Shown one piece after another: positions 10,030 through 19,365 of a stretch of DNA of 64,000 nucleotides. The position numbers were made by a program, and so were the translations under genes. This stretch comes from an uncultured Pelagibacteraceae bacterium. GTDB taxonomy: Bacteria; Pseudomonadota; Alphaproteobacteria; Pelagibacterales; Pelagibacteraceae. The notes beneath the pieces are model-generated. The model searched no databases, had not been told where the DNA came from, and saw only the letters and a list, made by a program, of their open reading frames with translations. The stretch covers positions 33,537 through 97,536 of the forward strand of contig CACJWN010000005.1 in assembly GCA_902597175.1 (NCBI GenBank), read 5' to 3'. The stretch's first letter is position 1. Each line of letters begins with the position of its first letter.

Positions 10030-11153
10030 TGAGTGAAGAAATTAAAAAAGGTTTGTTAGGGATAGTCGTTGATGAAACTACAATTTCACATGTGGTTCCT
10101 GAACTAAGTGCCTTGACTTATAGAGGTTATACAGTTCAAGAACTTTGTGACAAATGTGATTTTGAAGAAGTTGCTTACTTAGTTCTTAACGGAGAACTTC
10201 CTAATAAAAGTCAGCTAAAAAAATTTATCAAACAAGAGAGATCTGAGAGAAGACTTTCTAAACAAATATTAAATGATATTAAAAAAATGCCTAGAAATGC
10301 TCATCCTATGGATGTGATAAGAACTTGTGTAAGTTTAATGGCATTAGAGGATAAAGACACGAAAGATAATTCTCCAAAGTCAAATATGAGAAAGGCGATG
10401 AGAATATTTGCTAAAACACCGACTGCTGTTGCGGCTTACTTTAGAACAAGAAAAGGTAAATCGATCATTGCTCCAAGTAAAAAATTATCTTTCTCAGAAA
10501 ATTTCTTTAAAATGATGTTCAATAAAGTACCGGATAAAGAGATAGTCAGAGCTTTTGATATCTCATTAATATTATACGCAGAACATAGTTTTAATGTTTC
10601 AACTTTTACGGCGAGAACTATTACATCAAGTTTATCTGATTTGCACGGTGCAATAACTGGAGCGATTGCGTCTCTTAAAGGCCCACTTCATGGAGGAGCT
10701 AATGAAGCCGTAATGCACATGATGAAAGAGATTGGAAAACCTGAAAAAGCAAAAGCCTGGATAGAAAATGCTTTAAATAAAAAAAAAGTGATAATGGGAT
10801 TTGGTCACAGAGTTTACCGAACAGGAGACTCAAGGGTTCCTACAATGAAACATTACATGTTTAAAGTAGCTAAACTTTTGAAAAAAGAAAAATATACTAG
10901 AATGTATGAAATTTTAGAAAAAGTAATGTTGAGTCGAAAAAATATTCATCCTAACGTAGATTTTCCTTGTGGGCCAACTTACTACATGATGGGCATTGAT
11001 ATAGATTTTTATACTCCAATTTTCGTCATGTCTCGTATTACTGGTTGGTCAGCTCACATCATGGAGCAACATGCTTCGAATAAACTTATAAGACCTTTAT
11101 CTAAATACAGAGGTGCTGAAGTAAGAGAGGTGATGTTGTTGAATCAAAGATAA
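10029..11153 (+). CDS. prpC: 2-methylcitrate synthase / citrate synthase family
   Basis: GPLHGGANEAVM, GFGHRVYRTGDSR, and RPLSKYRGAEVR; co-located with prpB. Confidence 0.86.
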   Translation: MSEEIKKGLLGIVVDETTISHVVPELSALTYRGYTVQELCDKCDFEEVAYLVLNGELPNKSQLKKFIKQERSERRLSKQILNDIKKMPRNAHPMDVIRTCVSLMALEDKDTKDNSPKSNMRKAMRIFAKTPTAVAAYFRTRKGKSIIAPSKKLSFSENFFKMMFNKVPDKEIVRAFDISLILYAEHSFNVSTFTARTITSSLSDLHGAITGAIASLKGPLHGGANEAVMHMMKEIGKPEKAKAWIENALNKKKVIMGFGHRVYRTGDSRVPTMKHYMFKVAKLLKKEKYTRMYEILEKVMLSRKNIHPNVDFPCGPTYYMMGIDIDFYTPIFVMSRITGWSAHIMEQHASNKLIRPLSKYRGAEVREVMLLNQR

Positions 11154-11339
11154 ATGACTTTAACGAATTTACTTTTATTTTTGATCTTAGTTACATTAGC
11201 AACATATACTTTTATGCCATGGAAGGGTATCGATAAAGGTTCTTTAGTAAAAGTAACATCTCAGTGGTTTATGTGGTTTGTTATTTTTGCAGTCTTAGTT
11301 TTAATATCTACTTTTTTTGGAATTGAAATTTCTGGATAA
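11154..11339 (+). CDS. small two-TM membrane protein
   Basis: 61 aa, two hydrophobic segments; ATG immediately follows the prpC stop. Confidence 0.6.
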   Translation: MTLTNLLLFLILVTLATYTFMPWKGIDKGSLVKVTSQWFMWFVIFAVLVLISTFFGIEISG

Positions 11340-12225
11340 TAATTTTTTTCAACAAACAAGAATTTTAGACGGGGGTATGGGCCAGGAACTCCTTAACCGT
11401 GGAGTAAAACCTCACGGAACTCTATGGGGAGCCTCAGCATTATATAATCGAAAATATCATAAGACAGTTGTCAAAACACATTTAGATTTTATAAAAGCTG
11501 GAGCAGAAATTATAGTAACTAATAGCTTTGGTAGCAGAAAAAGAAGACTCATCGAAAATGGTTTAGTAAAAGAATATAAAAATCTAAATGTTCTAGCAGG
11601 AAAACTGGCAAAAAAAGCTGTAGCTATTTCTAAGAAAAAAATTTTGATTGCTGGAAGTCTGCCACCTCAAAATTTTACTTATTTTGCTGATCTTGGAAAA
11701 GATCTTAATTTTATTAAAGAAAGTTTTAGATCTCAGGCAAAATATCTCAATCCATATGTGGATTTCTTTTATCTAGATGTAATGAGTAGTTGGAAAGAGT
11801 GTTTATTGGGTTTGAGTGCTATTAAAAAATACAAGAAAAAAATTTTAGTCGGTATCCACATTAGGAGTAAAGGATTGTTACCCTCAGGTGAAAAATTTGT
11901 AACTGTTGCAAAAAAAGTTCAAAAACATAAACCAATTGGAATTATGGCATCTTGTGTTTCTTTTGAAGATTTAAATGAAGTGGTTAAAGACGCTAAAAAA
12001 CTTAAAGTCCCATTCGGGTTTAAAATTAATGCTTTTGAACACATTCCCCCAGGTTGGAAACCAGACTCAAATAATCCCAAGGTTCAGCTTGGTAAAAGAA
12101 AAGATCTAACTCCTAAAAAGTTTCTCGAAATTTGTAAAAAATTAAAAAGTAAGGGAGCTAAAATTATTGGGGGATGTTGTGAAATTACTCCAAAACATAT
12201 TAAAAAATTAAAATCTTTAGTGTGA
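11317..12225 (+). CDS. homocysteine S-methyltransferase family protein
   Basis: ILDGGMGQELL and GGCCEITPKHI (zinc Cys motif) of Pfam02574. TTG start predicted by the ORF track. Confidence 0.84.
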   Translation: MELKFLDNNFFQQTRILDGGMGQELLNRGVKPHGTLWGASALYNRKYHKTVVKTHLDFIKAGAEIIVTNSFGSRKRRLIENGLVKEYKNLNVLAGKLAKKAVAISKKKILIAGSLPPQNFTYFADLGKDLNFIKESFRSQAKYLNPYVDFFYLDVMSSWKECLLGLSAIKKYKKKILVGIHIRSKGLLPSGEKFVTVAKKVQKHKPIGIMASCVSFEDLNEVVKDAKKLKVPFGFKINAFEHIPPGWKPDSNNPKVQLGKRKDLTPKKFLEICKKLKSKGAKIIGGCCEITPKHIKKLKSLV

Positions 12226-13068
12226 TTTAATTATTTTTTGCGTAATTCTATCTAAAATAATTGCTAAAATAACAATTCCCGTTCCACCAATAACTGCTGA
12301 GCCTACATCAAGTCTTCCTAGAGCAATATATACAGTTAAACCTAGTCCTCCAGCTCCTATAAGAGCTGCAATAACTACCATCGACAGTGCAAGCATCAAT
12401 GTTTGATTAACTCCTGCCATAATAGTTTTTAAAGACAAAGGAATTTCAATTTTGATAAGTATTAAAAATTTTGTAAGTCCTAAACTTGATCCTGCTTCTT
12501 TAAACCCTTTGCCAACTTGCCTAATACCTAAATTTGTTAATCGAATTATTGGTGGTAAAGCAAATATAATTGTAGCAACTACTCCAGGAGTTAATCCAAC
12601 CCCAAAAAGCATAACTACAGGGATTAAATAAACGAAACTTGGTATTGTTTGCATTATATCAAGTATTGGACGTAAAATAATTTCAAAAGTATTGCTTCTT
12701 GAGGCAATGATGCCAAGAGGAATTCCTATTAACATACAAAATAAAACAGCAGTAAAAATCATTGCAAGCGTGGTCATGCTTTCTGACCATAGGTCAACAA
12801 GATCGATAAAAAGTAAACTTAAAAAAGAAAATATTGCGAATTTAATTCCATTTGTTCTGTAAGCAAAAATTACAAATATCAAAAGTATTATTGGAAAAGG
12901 AATAAAGTTAAAAAGTGAATCTAGGCTGTTTAGAACAGTATCAATTGGGGCTGAGATTTTTTTAAAGAGTGGCCGTTGTTCAAATAGCCACTCTTTAATA
13001 TTTCCTTCAATCCATTCACCTAATGGAATGTATATTTCGTAATCTGATGGGGCTAATTTTAAACTCAT
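12217..13068 (-). CDS. proW: glycine betaine/proline-type ABC transporter permease
   Basis: GIPLGIIASR...ILDIMQTIPSFVYLIPVVMLFGVG...VNQTLMLALSMVVIAALIGAGGLG, typical of ProW/OpuAB. Confidence 0.93.
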   Translation of the reverse strand: MSLKLAPSDYEIYIPLGEWIEGNIKEWLFEQRPLFKKISAPIDTVLNSLDSLFNFIPFPIILLIFVIFAYRTNGIKFAIFSFLSLLFIDLVDLWSESMTTLAMIFTAVLFCMLIGIPLGIIASRSNTFEIILRPILDIMQTIPSFVYLIPVVMLFGVGLTPGVVATIIFALPPIIRLTNLGIRQVGKGFKEAGSSLGLTKFLILIKIEIPLSLKTIMAGVNQTLMLALSMVVIAALIGAGGLGLTVYIALGRLDVGSAVIGGTGIVILAIILDRITQKIIKSH

Positions 13069-13086
13069 TAAAATTAACCTGAACCC

Positions 13087-14028
13087 TTACTTGATCCAAC
13101 TATCAAATGTGCTTTGATTAGCTTTAATCCATTCAGCTGCATGTTTCTTAATAGCTTTTTCGCTTTTCTCACCCTTGTTCATCTTCAAGTTCTGAGCTGC
13201 AATATCTCCAAGAGGAATAGAAGCTTTTTTTAACATCTTTTCTACTTTTGGATTTGCTTTAAGAAAATCTACATTAGCTGCAGGTCTTATATCATCAGCG
13301 CCAAAACCTAAATTAACTTTAGATTTTGTAGCATTTGCGATTTTAGTTGGCTTAGTCGCGCTGTAAGGCACCTCAATCCAAACTACATCTTTACCAAGTT
13401 TTAAAGCACCAACAGTCCAGTTAGGTGTCCATGTATAAAATAGAATTGATTTTCCATTTTTGTATTTAGACACTGCATCTGCCATTGAAGCTGAGTAGTC
13501 TGCTTTTACTGGATTGATAAAATCACCTAATCCTAGTTCATCAAAGTGTTTTGAGATTACTTTTTCGCAACCCCAGCCTGGAGGGCAAGCAACCATGTCT
13601 GCTTTTCCGTCGCCATTAGAGTCAAACTCTTTAGCGTGTTTTTTGATATCCATTACACTTTTGATACCAAATTTATCTGCAGATTTTTTATCGATTAAGT
13701 AACCTTGAGCTCCTCCACCCTTCATTACATAACCCACTGGTTTTACTTTACCTTTTGACTCAGCGATATAACCATCATGTGTCCCGAACCAACCATTAAC
13801 CCAAAGGTCAACATCTCCAGCGGCTGCAGCCACATAAAATACTTGTGGTTTCATCACAGTTGGACCAGAAACTTTGTAGCCCATCTTCTCTAAAGCTGCC
13901 TTGTAAATTTCAGCTTGGAAATAGCCTGTGTCCCAATCAGCCTTACCCATTTTGATCTCATTAGCAGATACGACACTACTAATAGACAAAGCGGTAATTA
14001 TTGATACTAGATATTTTATATATTTCAT
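13087..14028 (-). CDS. proX: glycine betaine-type substrate-binding protein
   Basis: Signal peptide, OpuAC-type fold signatures (DLWVNGWFGTHDGYI), adjacent to the permease. Confidence 0.9.
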   Translation of the reverse strand: MKYIKYLVSIITALSISSVVSANEIKMGKADWDTGYFQAEIYKAALEKMGYKVSGPTVMKPQVFYVAAAAGDVDLWVNGWFGTHDGYIAESKGKVKPVGYVMKGGGAQGYLIDKKSADKFGIKSVMDIKKHAKEFDSNGDGKADMVACPPGWGCEKVISKHFDELGLGDFINPVKADYSASMADAVSKYKNGKSILFYTWTPNWTVGALKLGKDVVWIEVPYSATKPTKIANATKSKVNLGFGADDIRPAANVDFLKANPKVEKMLKKASIPLGDIAAQNLKMNKGEKSEKAIKKHAAEWIKANQSTFDSWIK

Positions 14029-14150
14029 ATTTCCTCCTAAATCTTAATTTTTAGTAACACGTATGAACTTTAAATGTAACCGTAGTTCAACTAAAAAGTG
14101 AATTATGGAAGATATGCTTAAGAATATTTGATATTAGCTTATTTTGTTTT

Positions 14151-14543
14151 TTATTTGCACTTTTTGCACAGTCCGAAAAATTCTAAATTAAATCTTTTAA
14201 ATTTCATTCCTTTTTTATGGTTAAAACTAGATAAATATTTTGAAAGTTTTGTATCACTGATTTCATCTACCATTTCACAACTTTCACAAATCGAAAACGC
14301 AGTTGCTTTAGAAATTTCACAATCTGAACTCCTGCATGCAACAAAAGCATTTTTGCTTTCTATTTTATGAATTTTGCCCATTTCAATCAACTTATCTAAA
14401 GCTCGGTAAATTTGTTGAGGAGCGTTAATTCCTTTTTTTTGTACATTAAAAAGTATTGAATAAGCTTTTAAAGGACCTTTTGCTTTTTCAATAATATCTA
14501 AAACAATTTGTTGATTTCTTGAAAGTATTTGTGCTTGTGCCAT
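14151..14543 (-). CDS. zur: Fur-family regulator, probably Zur
   Basis: Fur-like winged helix with metal-binding CxxC pairs (ICESC, LCKKC); adjacent to znuBC. Confidence 0.88.
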   Translation of the reverse strand: MAQAQILSRNQQIVLDIIEKAKGPLKAYSILFNVQKKGINAPQQIYRALDKLIEMGKIHKIESKNAFVACRSSDCEISKATAFSICESCEMVDEISDTKLSKYLSSFNHKKGMKFKRFNLEFFGLCKKCK

Positions 14544-14566
14544 AAATATAAATTATCAATTTAGTA

Positions 14567-15370
14567 TCATTTTTTCAATTCAGAATAATTTTTGATCTTA
14601 ATAAGTGTAAGGCAAAATAAAACTAATGCAGCTGTTATTATTGAAGGTCCTGAAGGGGTATTAATTTCTAAAGATGAAAATAAACCAATTATTACAGATA
14701 ATAAACCTCCTATAATTGATAACTTAACCATCTGGGTTGGATTATTAGAAATGTTTCTTGCCATTGCAGCTGGCATAATTAACATCCCTGTTATCAGTAG
14801 AAGACCTACAATTTTAATTGATATTGCAATTATCGCTGCTAATAAAACTGTAAAAATAGCATTTACTTTATCAGGGTTCATGCCTTCAGCTTCAGCTAGT
14901 TCATGATTGACAGTTGAGGCAAACAATGGTTTCCAAATGTATTTCAGTATTAATAAGATTAGTGCTCCCCCGATCCAAATTATTAATAGATCTATCTCAT
15001 TCACTGCTAAGATGTCACCAAATAACAGTCCCATTATATCAAATCGGATCGTGGTGAGAAAACCAATTACAACTAAACCAACTGCAAGAGATGAATGTGC
15101 TAATAAACCTAGTAATGCGTCTCCAGGTAGTTTTGTAGTTTTTTGAAGTTTTAAAAGTATTAGTGCGATCGCTGATGAAATTAAAAAAACTGAAAATGCT
15201 ATGTTTAATTCAAAAAAGAAAGCTATAGTTACCCCAAGAAGTGCGGAGTGAGATAATGTATCACCAAAAAAAGATAATCTTCTCCAAATTATAAAGCATC
15301 CAAGAGGTCCAGTAACTAACGCAATTCCAATACCAGCAATTAAAGCCCTTATAAAAAAATCATCAAACAT
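14567..15370 (-). CDS. znuB: zinc ABC transporter permease
   Basis: ABC-3 permease signatures (GDTLSHSALLGV), operonic with znuC. Confidence 0.93.
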   Translation of the reverse strand: MFDDFFIRALIAGIGIALVTGPLGCFIIWRRLSFFGDTLSHSALLGVTIAFFFELNIAFSVFLISSAIALILLKLQKTTKLPGDALLGLLAHSSLAVGLVVIGFLTTIRFDIMGLLFGDILAVNEIDLLIIWIGGALILLILKYIWKPLFASTVNHELAEAEGMNPDKVNAIFTVLLAAIIAISIKIVGLLLITGMLIMPAAMARNISNNPTQMVKLSIIGGLLSVIIGLFSSLEINTPSGPSIITAALVLFCLTLIKIKNYSELKK

Positions 15371-16123
15371 TTATTGTTTCCTTTTTATTGTTCCATCAGG
15401 TGAGTGGGTATGATCATGTTTGTGTTCGTATACAGATAAAATTGTTGAAGCACGGTCTCCAAACAGTTCTTGATATTTATTATTGTTAGCTACAGATTGA
15501 GGTGTGCCAGAGCAACAAACATGTCCATTAAGACAAACTACATAATCTGTGGAAGACATAACAACATGTAAATCATGAGATATTAATAAAATTCCGCAAT
15601 TAACTTTTTCTGAAATTTCTTTTATTAATTCGTAAAGAGAAATTTCACCTTTAAAATCTACTCCTTGAACTGGTTCATCCAACACTAAAAGATCTGGATT
15701 TTTTGCAATTGCTCTTGCAATTAAAACTCTTTGAAATTCTCCCCCAGATAAATTACTTAAATTATTATTTTTAAGATGCTCAACTCCAGTTAATTTTAAA
15801 GCATTTATTATTTCCTCATCGCTTAGGTTTTGTGTGAGTAGCATAAAATCAACTACTCTTATTGGTAATGTCCAATCGATAGAGATTTTTTGAGGGACAT
15901 AACCAACTTTTTCAGTAAATTTTAAAACTTTTCCTTCGATGTTCTTATAAATTCCAAGAGCGATTTTTGCTGTTGTAGTTTTTCCTGAACCATTAGGTCC
16001 AATTAATGTAACGATTTCCCCCCTTTTTACTTCTAAGGAAACTCCCTTTACTAGCCATTTATCGTTTTTAAATAGACCCACATTGTCTACTTTAATTAAT
16101 GTCTCTGAATTAATTTTATTCAC
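15371..16123 (-). CDS. znuC: zinc ABC transporter ATP-binding protein
   Basis: Walker A GPNGSGKTT, LSGGEFQRVLIARA. The ORF-track start (16222) crosses the divergent promoter and znuA; GTG at 16123 (VNKINSETLIKVDNVG) is more plausible. Confidence 0.92.
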   Translation of the reverse strand: MNKINSETLIKVDNVGLFKNDKWLVKGVSLEVKRGEIVTLIGPNGSGKTTTAKIALGIYKNIEGKVLKFTEKVGYVPQKISIDWTLPIRVVDFMLLTQNLSDEEIINALKLTGVEHLKNNNLSNLSGGEFQRVLIARAIAKNPDLLVLDEPVQGVDFKGEISLYELIKEISEKVNCGILLISHDLHVVMSSTDYVVCLNGHVCCSGTPQSVANNNKYQELFGDRASTILSVYEHKHDHTHSPDGTIKRKQ

Positions 16124-16144
16124 AATATTTATCCTTGCAATAAC

Positions 16145-16180
16145 AAATGTTATATTATAACACTCTGTTACTTTATAACA
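16145..16180. promoter_or_regulatory. tandem candidate Zur boxes in the znuC/znuA divergent promoter
   Basis: tgttatattataaca (16148-16162), palindromic except its central base, and tgttactttataaca (16166-16180), imperfect, 18 bp centre to centre. Resembles the known Zur consensus (GAAATGTTATANTATAACATTTC). Confidence 0.85.
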
Positions 16181-16184
16181 TATT

Positions 16185-17195
16185 ATGAATAAAATACTTA
16201 AATTAATTTCATCTATATTCATTACACTTTTAGCAACCTTTTCAATATCTAAAGCTGAAGTGAAAGTTGTTGCATCAATTAAGCCAATTCATTCCTTGGT
16301 TAGTTACGTTATGGATGGTATTGGAAAACCTGATGTAATAGTTGATGGTTACAATTCTCCCCATGGATTTAGTTTAAAACCCTCTCATGCAAAAATGATT
16401 GAAAATGCAGATCTAATAATTTGGGTTGGTGAAGAATTAGAGGCTTTCCTAGAAAAACCATTAAATACCATTGCTAAGAAAGCAGTAAATATTCAAATAA
16501 TGAATTTGAGTGGAATTAAAAAACTTAAATTTAGAGAAAAAAATATATTTGAAGGTCATGATGATCATGGACACGGTCATAAAGAAAAGAAACATGATGA
16601 TCATGGACACGGTCATAAAGAAAAGAAACATGATGATCATGGTCATAAAAAAGCTAAACATGATGATCACGGGCATGAGAAACATGCTCACGGTGAACAC
16701 GATCCACATGTTTGGTTAGATCCAATGAATGCTAAAGTAATTATTAAAGAAATCGAAAATCAATTAGTTAAATTAGATCCAGAAAACAGCTCTAAATATA
16801 AAGCTAATTCTAAAAAAGCTCAGTCTGAATTAGATAATTTAACAAAAAATATCAAAAGAGATCTTAAAGACAATTTAAGGTTTGTAGTTTTCCATGATGC
16901 TTATCAATATTTTGAAAATAGATTTGGTATTAATGTTTTAGGAGCTTTAACAGTAAATCCAGATGTTTTACCAGGAGCTGAACAATTATCTGAGATAAGA
17001 GAAGTGATAGAGCATGAAAAAGTTAATTGCCTTTTTTCAGAGCCTCAGTTTAATCCCGCAATTATAAAATCAATTGCTAAAGATACTAAAATCAGAACTG
17101 GTGTTCTTGACCCACTTGGTGCAACTTTAGATAAAGGCAAAAGCATGTACTTTGAATTATTACAGAGCATGTATGCATCTTTTAAAGGTTGTTGA
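16185..17195 (+). CDS. znuA: zinc ABC transporter substrate-binding protein with His-rich loop
   Basis: Signal peptide, ZinT/ZnuA-like His-rich insert (HDDHGHGHKEKK repeats), EHDPHVWLDP motif. Confidence 0.95.
   Translation: MNKILKLISSIFITLLATFSISKAEVKVVASIKPIHSLVSYVMDGIGKPDVIVDGYNSPHGFSLKPSHAKMIENADLIIWVGEELEAFLEKPLNTIAKKAVNIQIMNLSGIKKLKFREKNIFEGHDDHGHGHKEKKHDDHGHGHKEKKHDDHGHKKAKHDDHGHEKHAHGEHDPHVWLDPMNAKVIIKEIENQLVKLDPENSSKYKANSKKAQSELDNLTKNIKRDLKDNLRFVVFHDAYQYFENRFGINVLGALTVNPDVLPGAEQLSEIREVIEHEKVNCLFSEPQFNPAIIKSIAKDTKIRTGVLDPLGATLDKGKSMYFELLQSMYASFKGC
16557..16658 (+). repeat. in-frame 36-bp tandem repeat in znuA (2 full copies + degenerate third)
   Basis: catgatgatcatggacacggtcataaagaaaagaaa at 16557-16592 and 16593-16628, then catgatgatcatggtcataaaaaagctaaa at 16629-16658. 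Confidence 0.95.
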
Positions 17196-17217
17196 ATAAG
17201 TAAATTTTATCGATTTA

Positions 17218-18336
17218 TTATTTTTTATAATCAGCTATTTCAAATATTTTCTTTATATATAATACGTGAGCATCTTCATGTAAGTGAGAAGCAGGATCAT
17301 TAAGGGTATAGATATTTTCTTTTTTAAACTGATTATTTTGTATTATCTTGTTGAAATTTATATGTATGATTTTTGATGACAAATTAAGTTCATCAATAAT
17401 ATTTGAAACATTGACTTTATATTTTCCCTCAAAATGGTTCTTATGAGGAAAAGTAACTATAAAAATTTTCTTTAAATATTTTTTTGATACAAGATAATCA
17501 AGATATTCCCTCGTTCTTTTTTTAAAATATTCTTTATCTTGTTTGTTGATGTTTATGAGGTGCTTTTGAATTTGTTGAAATTTACATTTATAGTTGTCGC
17601 CGTTTTTAAATCCGAATTTCTTTATATTTATAATTCTAGTTTTGATTTCATTGTAAGTTTTATAAATATAATAATTAGTTATATGAAAATTAATAAAATT
17701 TTTTTTTTCAAGTTGTATTCTTGAAAAATTATAGTGTTTTGAGACGTCCATAACGGCACCAGTATTGAACTCTCTTTTGATAGATTTAACGGTTCCATCA
17801 TTATTTTCTATGATTTTATGTTTATACCTACATAATTCGTCTCCTATATCCGTTTGATCAATGATTGAAATAATGTAATCAGGCTTAATTCCATAGTCTT
17901 CTTCAAGAATTTTATATTGTACTTTCATTGGACTAGGAGAGTAAGATGAAGTTCCACTATTTATTAAGCCAATATTTAGTCTATTTACTTCGTCCTTCAA
18001 GCTTTTATAAATTTGATCTTTAAAAACCATGTATTCTGCCCAAGAGTCTCCTTGTATTAAATAGTTGTCTCTCTCGTTTTTAAATTCAGAAATAGTAGAA
18101 AATAAATAATCTTCTTTTTTCCAAAGAATATTTTGTTTTTCGTGAGGCCAATTATTACCTCTTAAATGGTGAATTTGATTTGAATATTCCTCATGAAAAT
18201 TTAAATTTTCAAGATTAGTAAAGTTATTTTTTTGTTTATATTTTTCGAAAACTGCAACCCAAATAAAAAGTAGAGAATAGACTAAAGCACTTGAAATTAG
18301 CAATGAAAAAAAAATTAAAAAAATATTTTTTTTCAT
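17218..18336 (-). CDS. membrane-anchored SGNH-like hypothetical protein
   Basis: N-terminal TM segment, then QGDSWAEYM (GDS block) and an Asn/Gly-containing NSGTSSYSPS block; C-terminal DPASHLHEDAH. Confidence 0.55.
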   Translation of the reverse strand: MKKNIFLIFFSLLISSALVYSLLFIWVAVFEKYKQKNNFTNLENLNFHEEYSNQIHHLRGNNWPHEKQNILWKKEDYLFSTISEFKNERDNYLIQGDSWAEYMVFKDQIYKSLKDEVNRLNIGLINSGTSSYSPSPMKVQYKILEEDYGIKPDYIISIIDQTDIGDELCRYKHKIIENNDGTVKSIKREFNTGAVMDVSKHYNFSRIQLEKKNFINFHITNYYIYKTYNEIKTRIINIKKFGFKNGDNYKCKFQQIQKHLININKQDKEYFKKRTREYLDYLVSKKYLKKIFIVTFPHKNHFEGKYKVNVSNIIDELNLSSKIIHINFNKIIQNNQFKKENIYTLNDPASHLHEDAHVLYIKKIFEIADYKK

Positions 18337-18357
18337 CTAGAAACCTAAATATTTTAT

Positions 18358-19365
18358 TTAAGCAAACACCTCTCCCCAAGTACCTTGTGTTGAAGCTTTA
18401 GAGTACTCAGTAGCTCTACCTTCAAAAAAGTTCATGTGCTCTACTCCGTTAAGCATTGTATCTAACCATGTTAATGGATTTTTCTTAACGTCATAAATAG
18501 GATTTAAACCTAATTGTTCTAATCTTCTGTTGCCAATAAATCTAATATATTGTTTAACTTCATCTGCTGTTAAACCTTGCATTGGACCCATTTGAAAAGC
18601 AAGATCAATAAATGCATCTTCGTGGTGAACAATTGTTTTGCATGCTTCATAGATTTCATTTTTTAATTTGTCATTCCAAATTTGAGGTTCTTCTTTAATG
18701 AAATCTCTAAAAAGCCTAATCATAGAGTTACAGTGCAAAGTTTCATCTCGTACTGACCAAGTTACTATTTGACCCATACCTTTCATTTTATTAAATCTTG
18801 GAAAATTTAATAAAATTGCAAAACTTGCAAACAATTGCAAGCCCTCGGTAAAAGCAGAGAACACGGCCATTGTCATCGCTATATTGTGTTTTGACTTTAC
18901 GTCAAAGCCTTGCATGTAATCGTACTTATCTTTCATCTCTTTATATTGTAAAAATGCTGAGTATTCAGTTTCAGGCATTCCAATCGTATCTAGTAAATGT
19001 GAGTATGCAGCGATGTGAACTGTTTCCATTGCAGCGAAAGCAGTCATCATCATTAAAACTTCTGTCGGTTTAAATACTGTAGTGTAGTGTCTTAGGTAAC
19101 AGTTATTTACTTCAACATCAGCTTGTGTAAAGAATCTAAATATATGAGTTAAAAGATTTTTTTCCTCAACAGATAAATTTTTCTGCCAGTCTCTTACATC
19201 GTCTCCTAATGGCACTTCTTCTGGTAACCAGTGAATTCTTTGTTGAGTTAACCAGGCATCATAACACCATGGATATCTGAACGGCTTGTAAACTGGATTC
19301 TCTACTAATAATCCCATTTTATTAGGCTGGATTATTGTTGGTTTAGTCTTTTCTGCTACTGACAT
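18358..19365 (-). CDS. nrdB: ribonucleoside-diphosphate reductase class I beta subunit
   Basis: AAMETVHIAAYSHLL (E..H...Y radical site) and WSVRDETLHCNSM. Start moved to MSVAEKT (19365), overlapping the nrdA stop. Confidence 0.95.
   Translation of the reverse strand: MSVAEKTKPTIIQPNKMGLLVENPVYKPFRYPWCYDAWLTQQRIHWLPEEVPLGDDVRDWQKNLSVEEKNLLTHIFRFFTQADVEVNNCYLRHYTTVFKPTEVLMMMTAFAAMETVHIAAYSHLLDTIGMPETEYSAFLQYKEMKDKYDYMQGFDVKSKHNIAMTMAVFSAFTEGLQLFASFAILLNFPRFNKMKGMGQIVTWSVRDETLHCNSMIRLFRDFIKEEPQIWNDKLKNEIYEACKTIVHHEDAFIDLAFQMGPMQGLTADEVKQYIRFIGNRRLEQLGLNPIYDVKKNPLTWLDTMLNGVEHMNFFEGRATEYSKASTQGTWGEVFA

Noticed and set aside
14592-15146. Plus-strand ORFs opposite znuB
   Set aside because: Shadow ORFs of a hydrophobic gene; no start context or family signature.
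16124-16222. N-terminal extension of znuC in the ORF track
   Set aside because: Would run through both Zur boxes and into znuA; extension lacks ABC-ATPase homology.
16557-16658. Possible CRISPR-like repeat array
   Set aside because: Units are directly tandem with no spacers and lie in frame in znuA; no cas genes anywhere in the window.
16461-16719. ORFs 16461-16709 (-, Met/Phe/Ile-rich) and 16510-16719 (+, Met/Ile-rich)
   Set aside because: Alternative frames of the znuA His-rich tandem repeat; composition is an artefact of the repeat.
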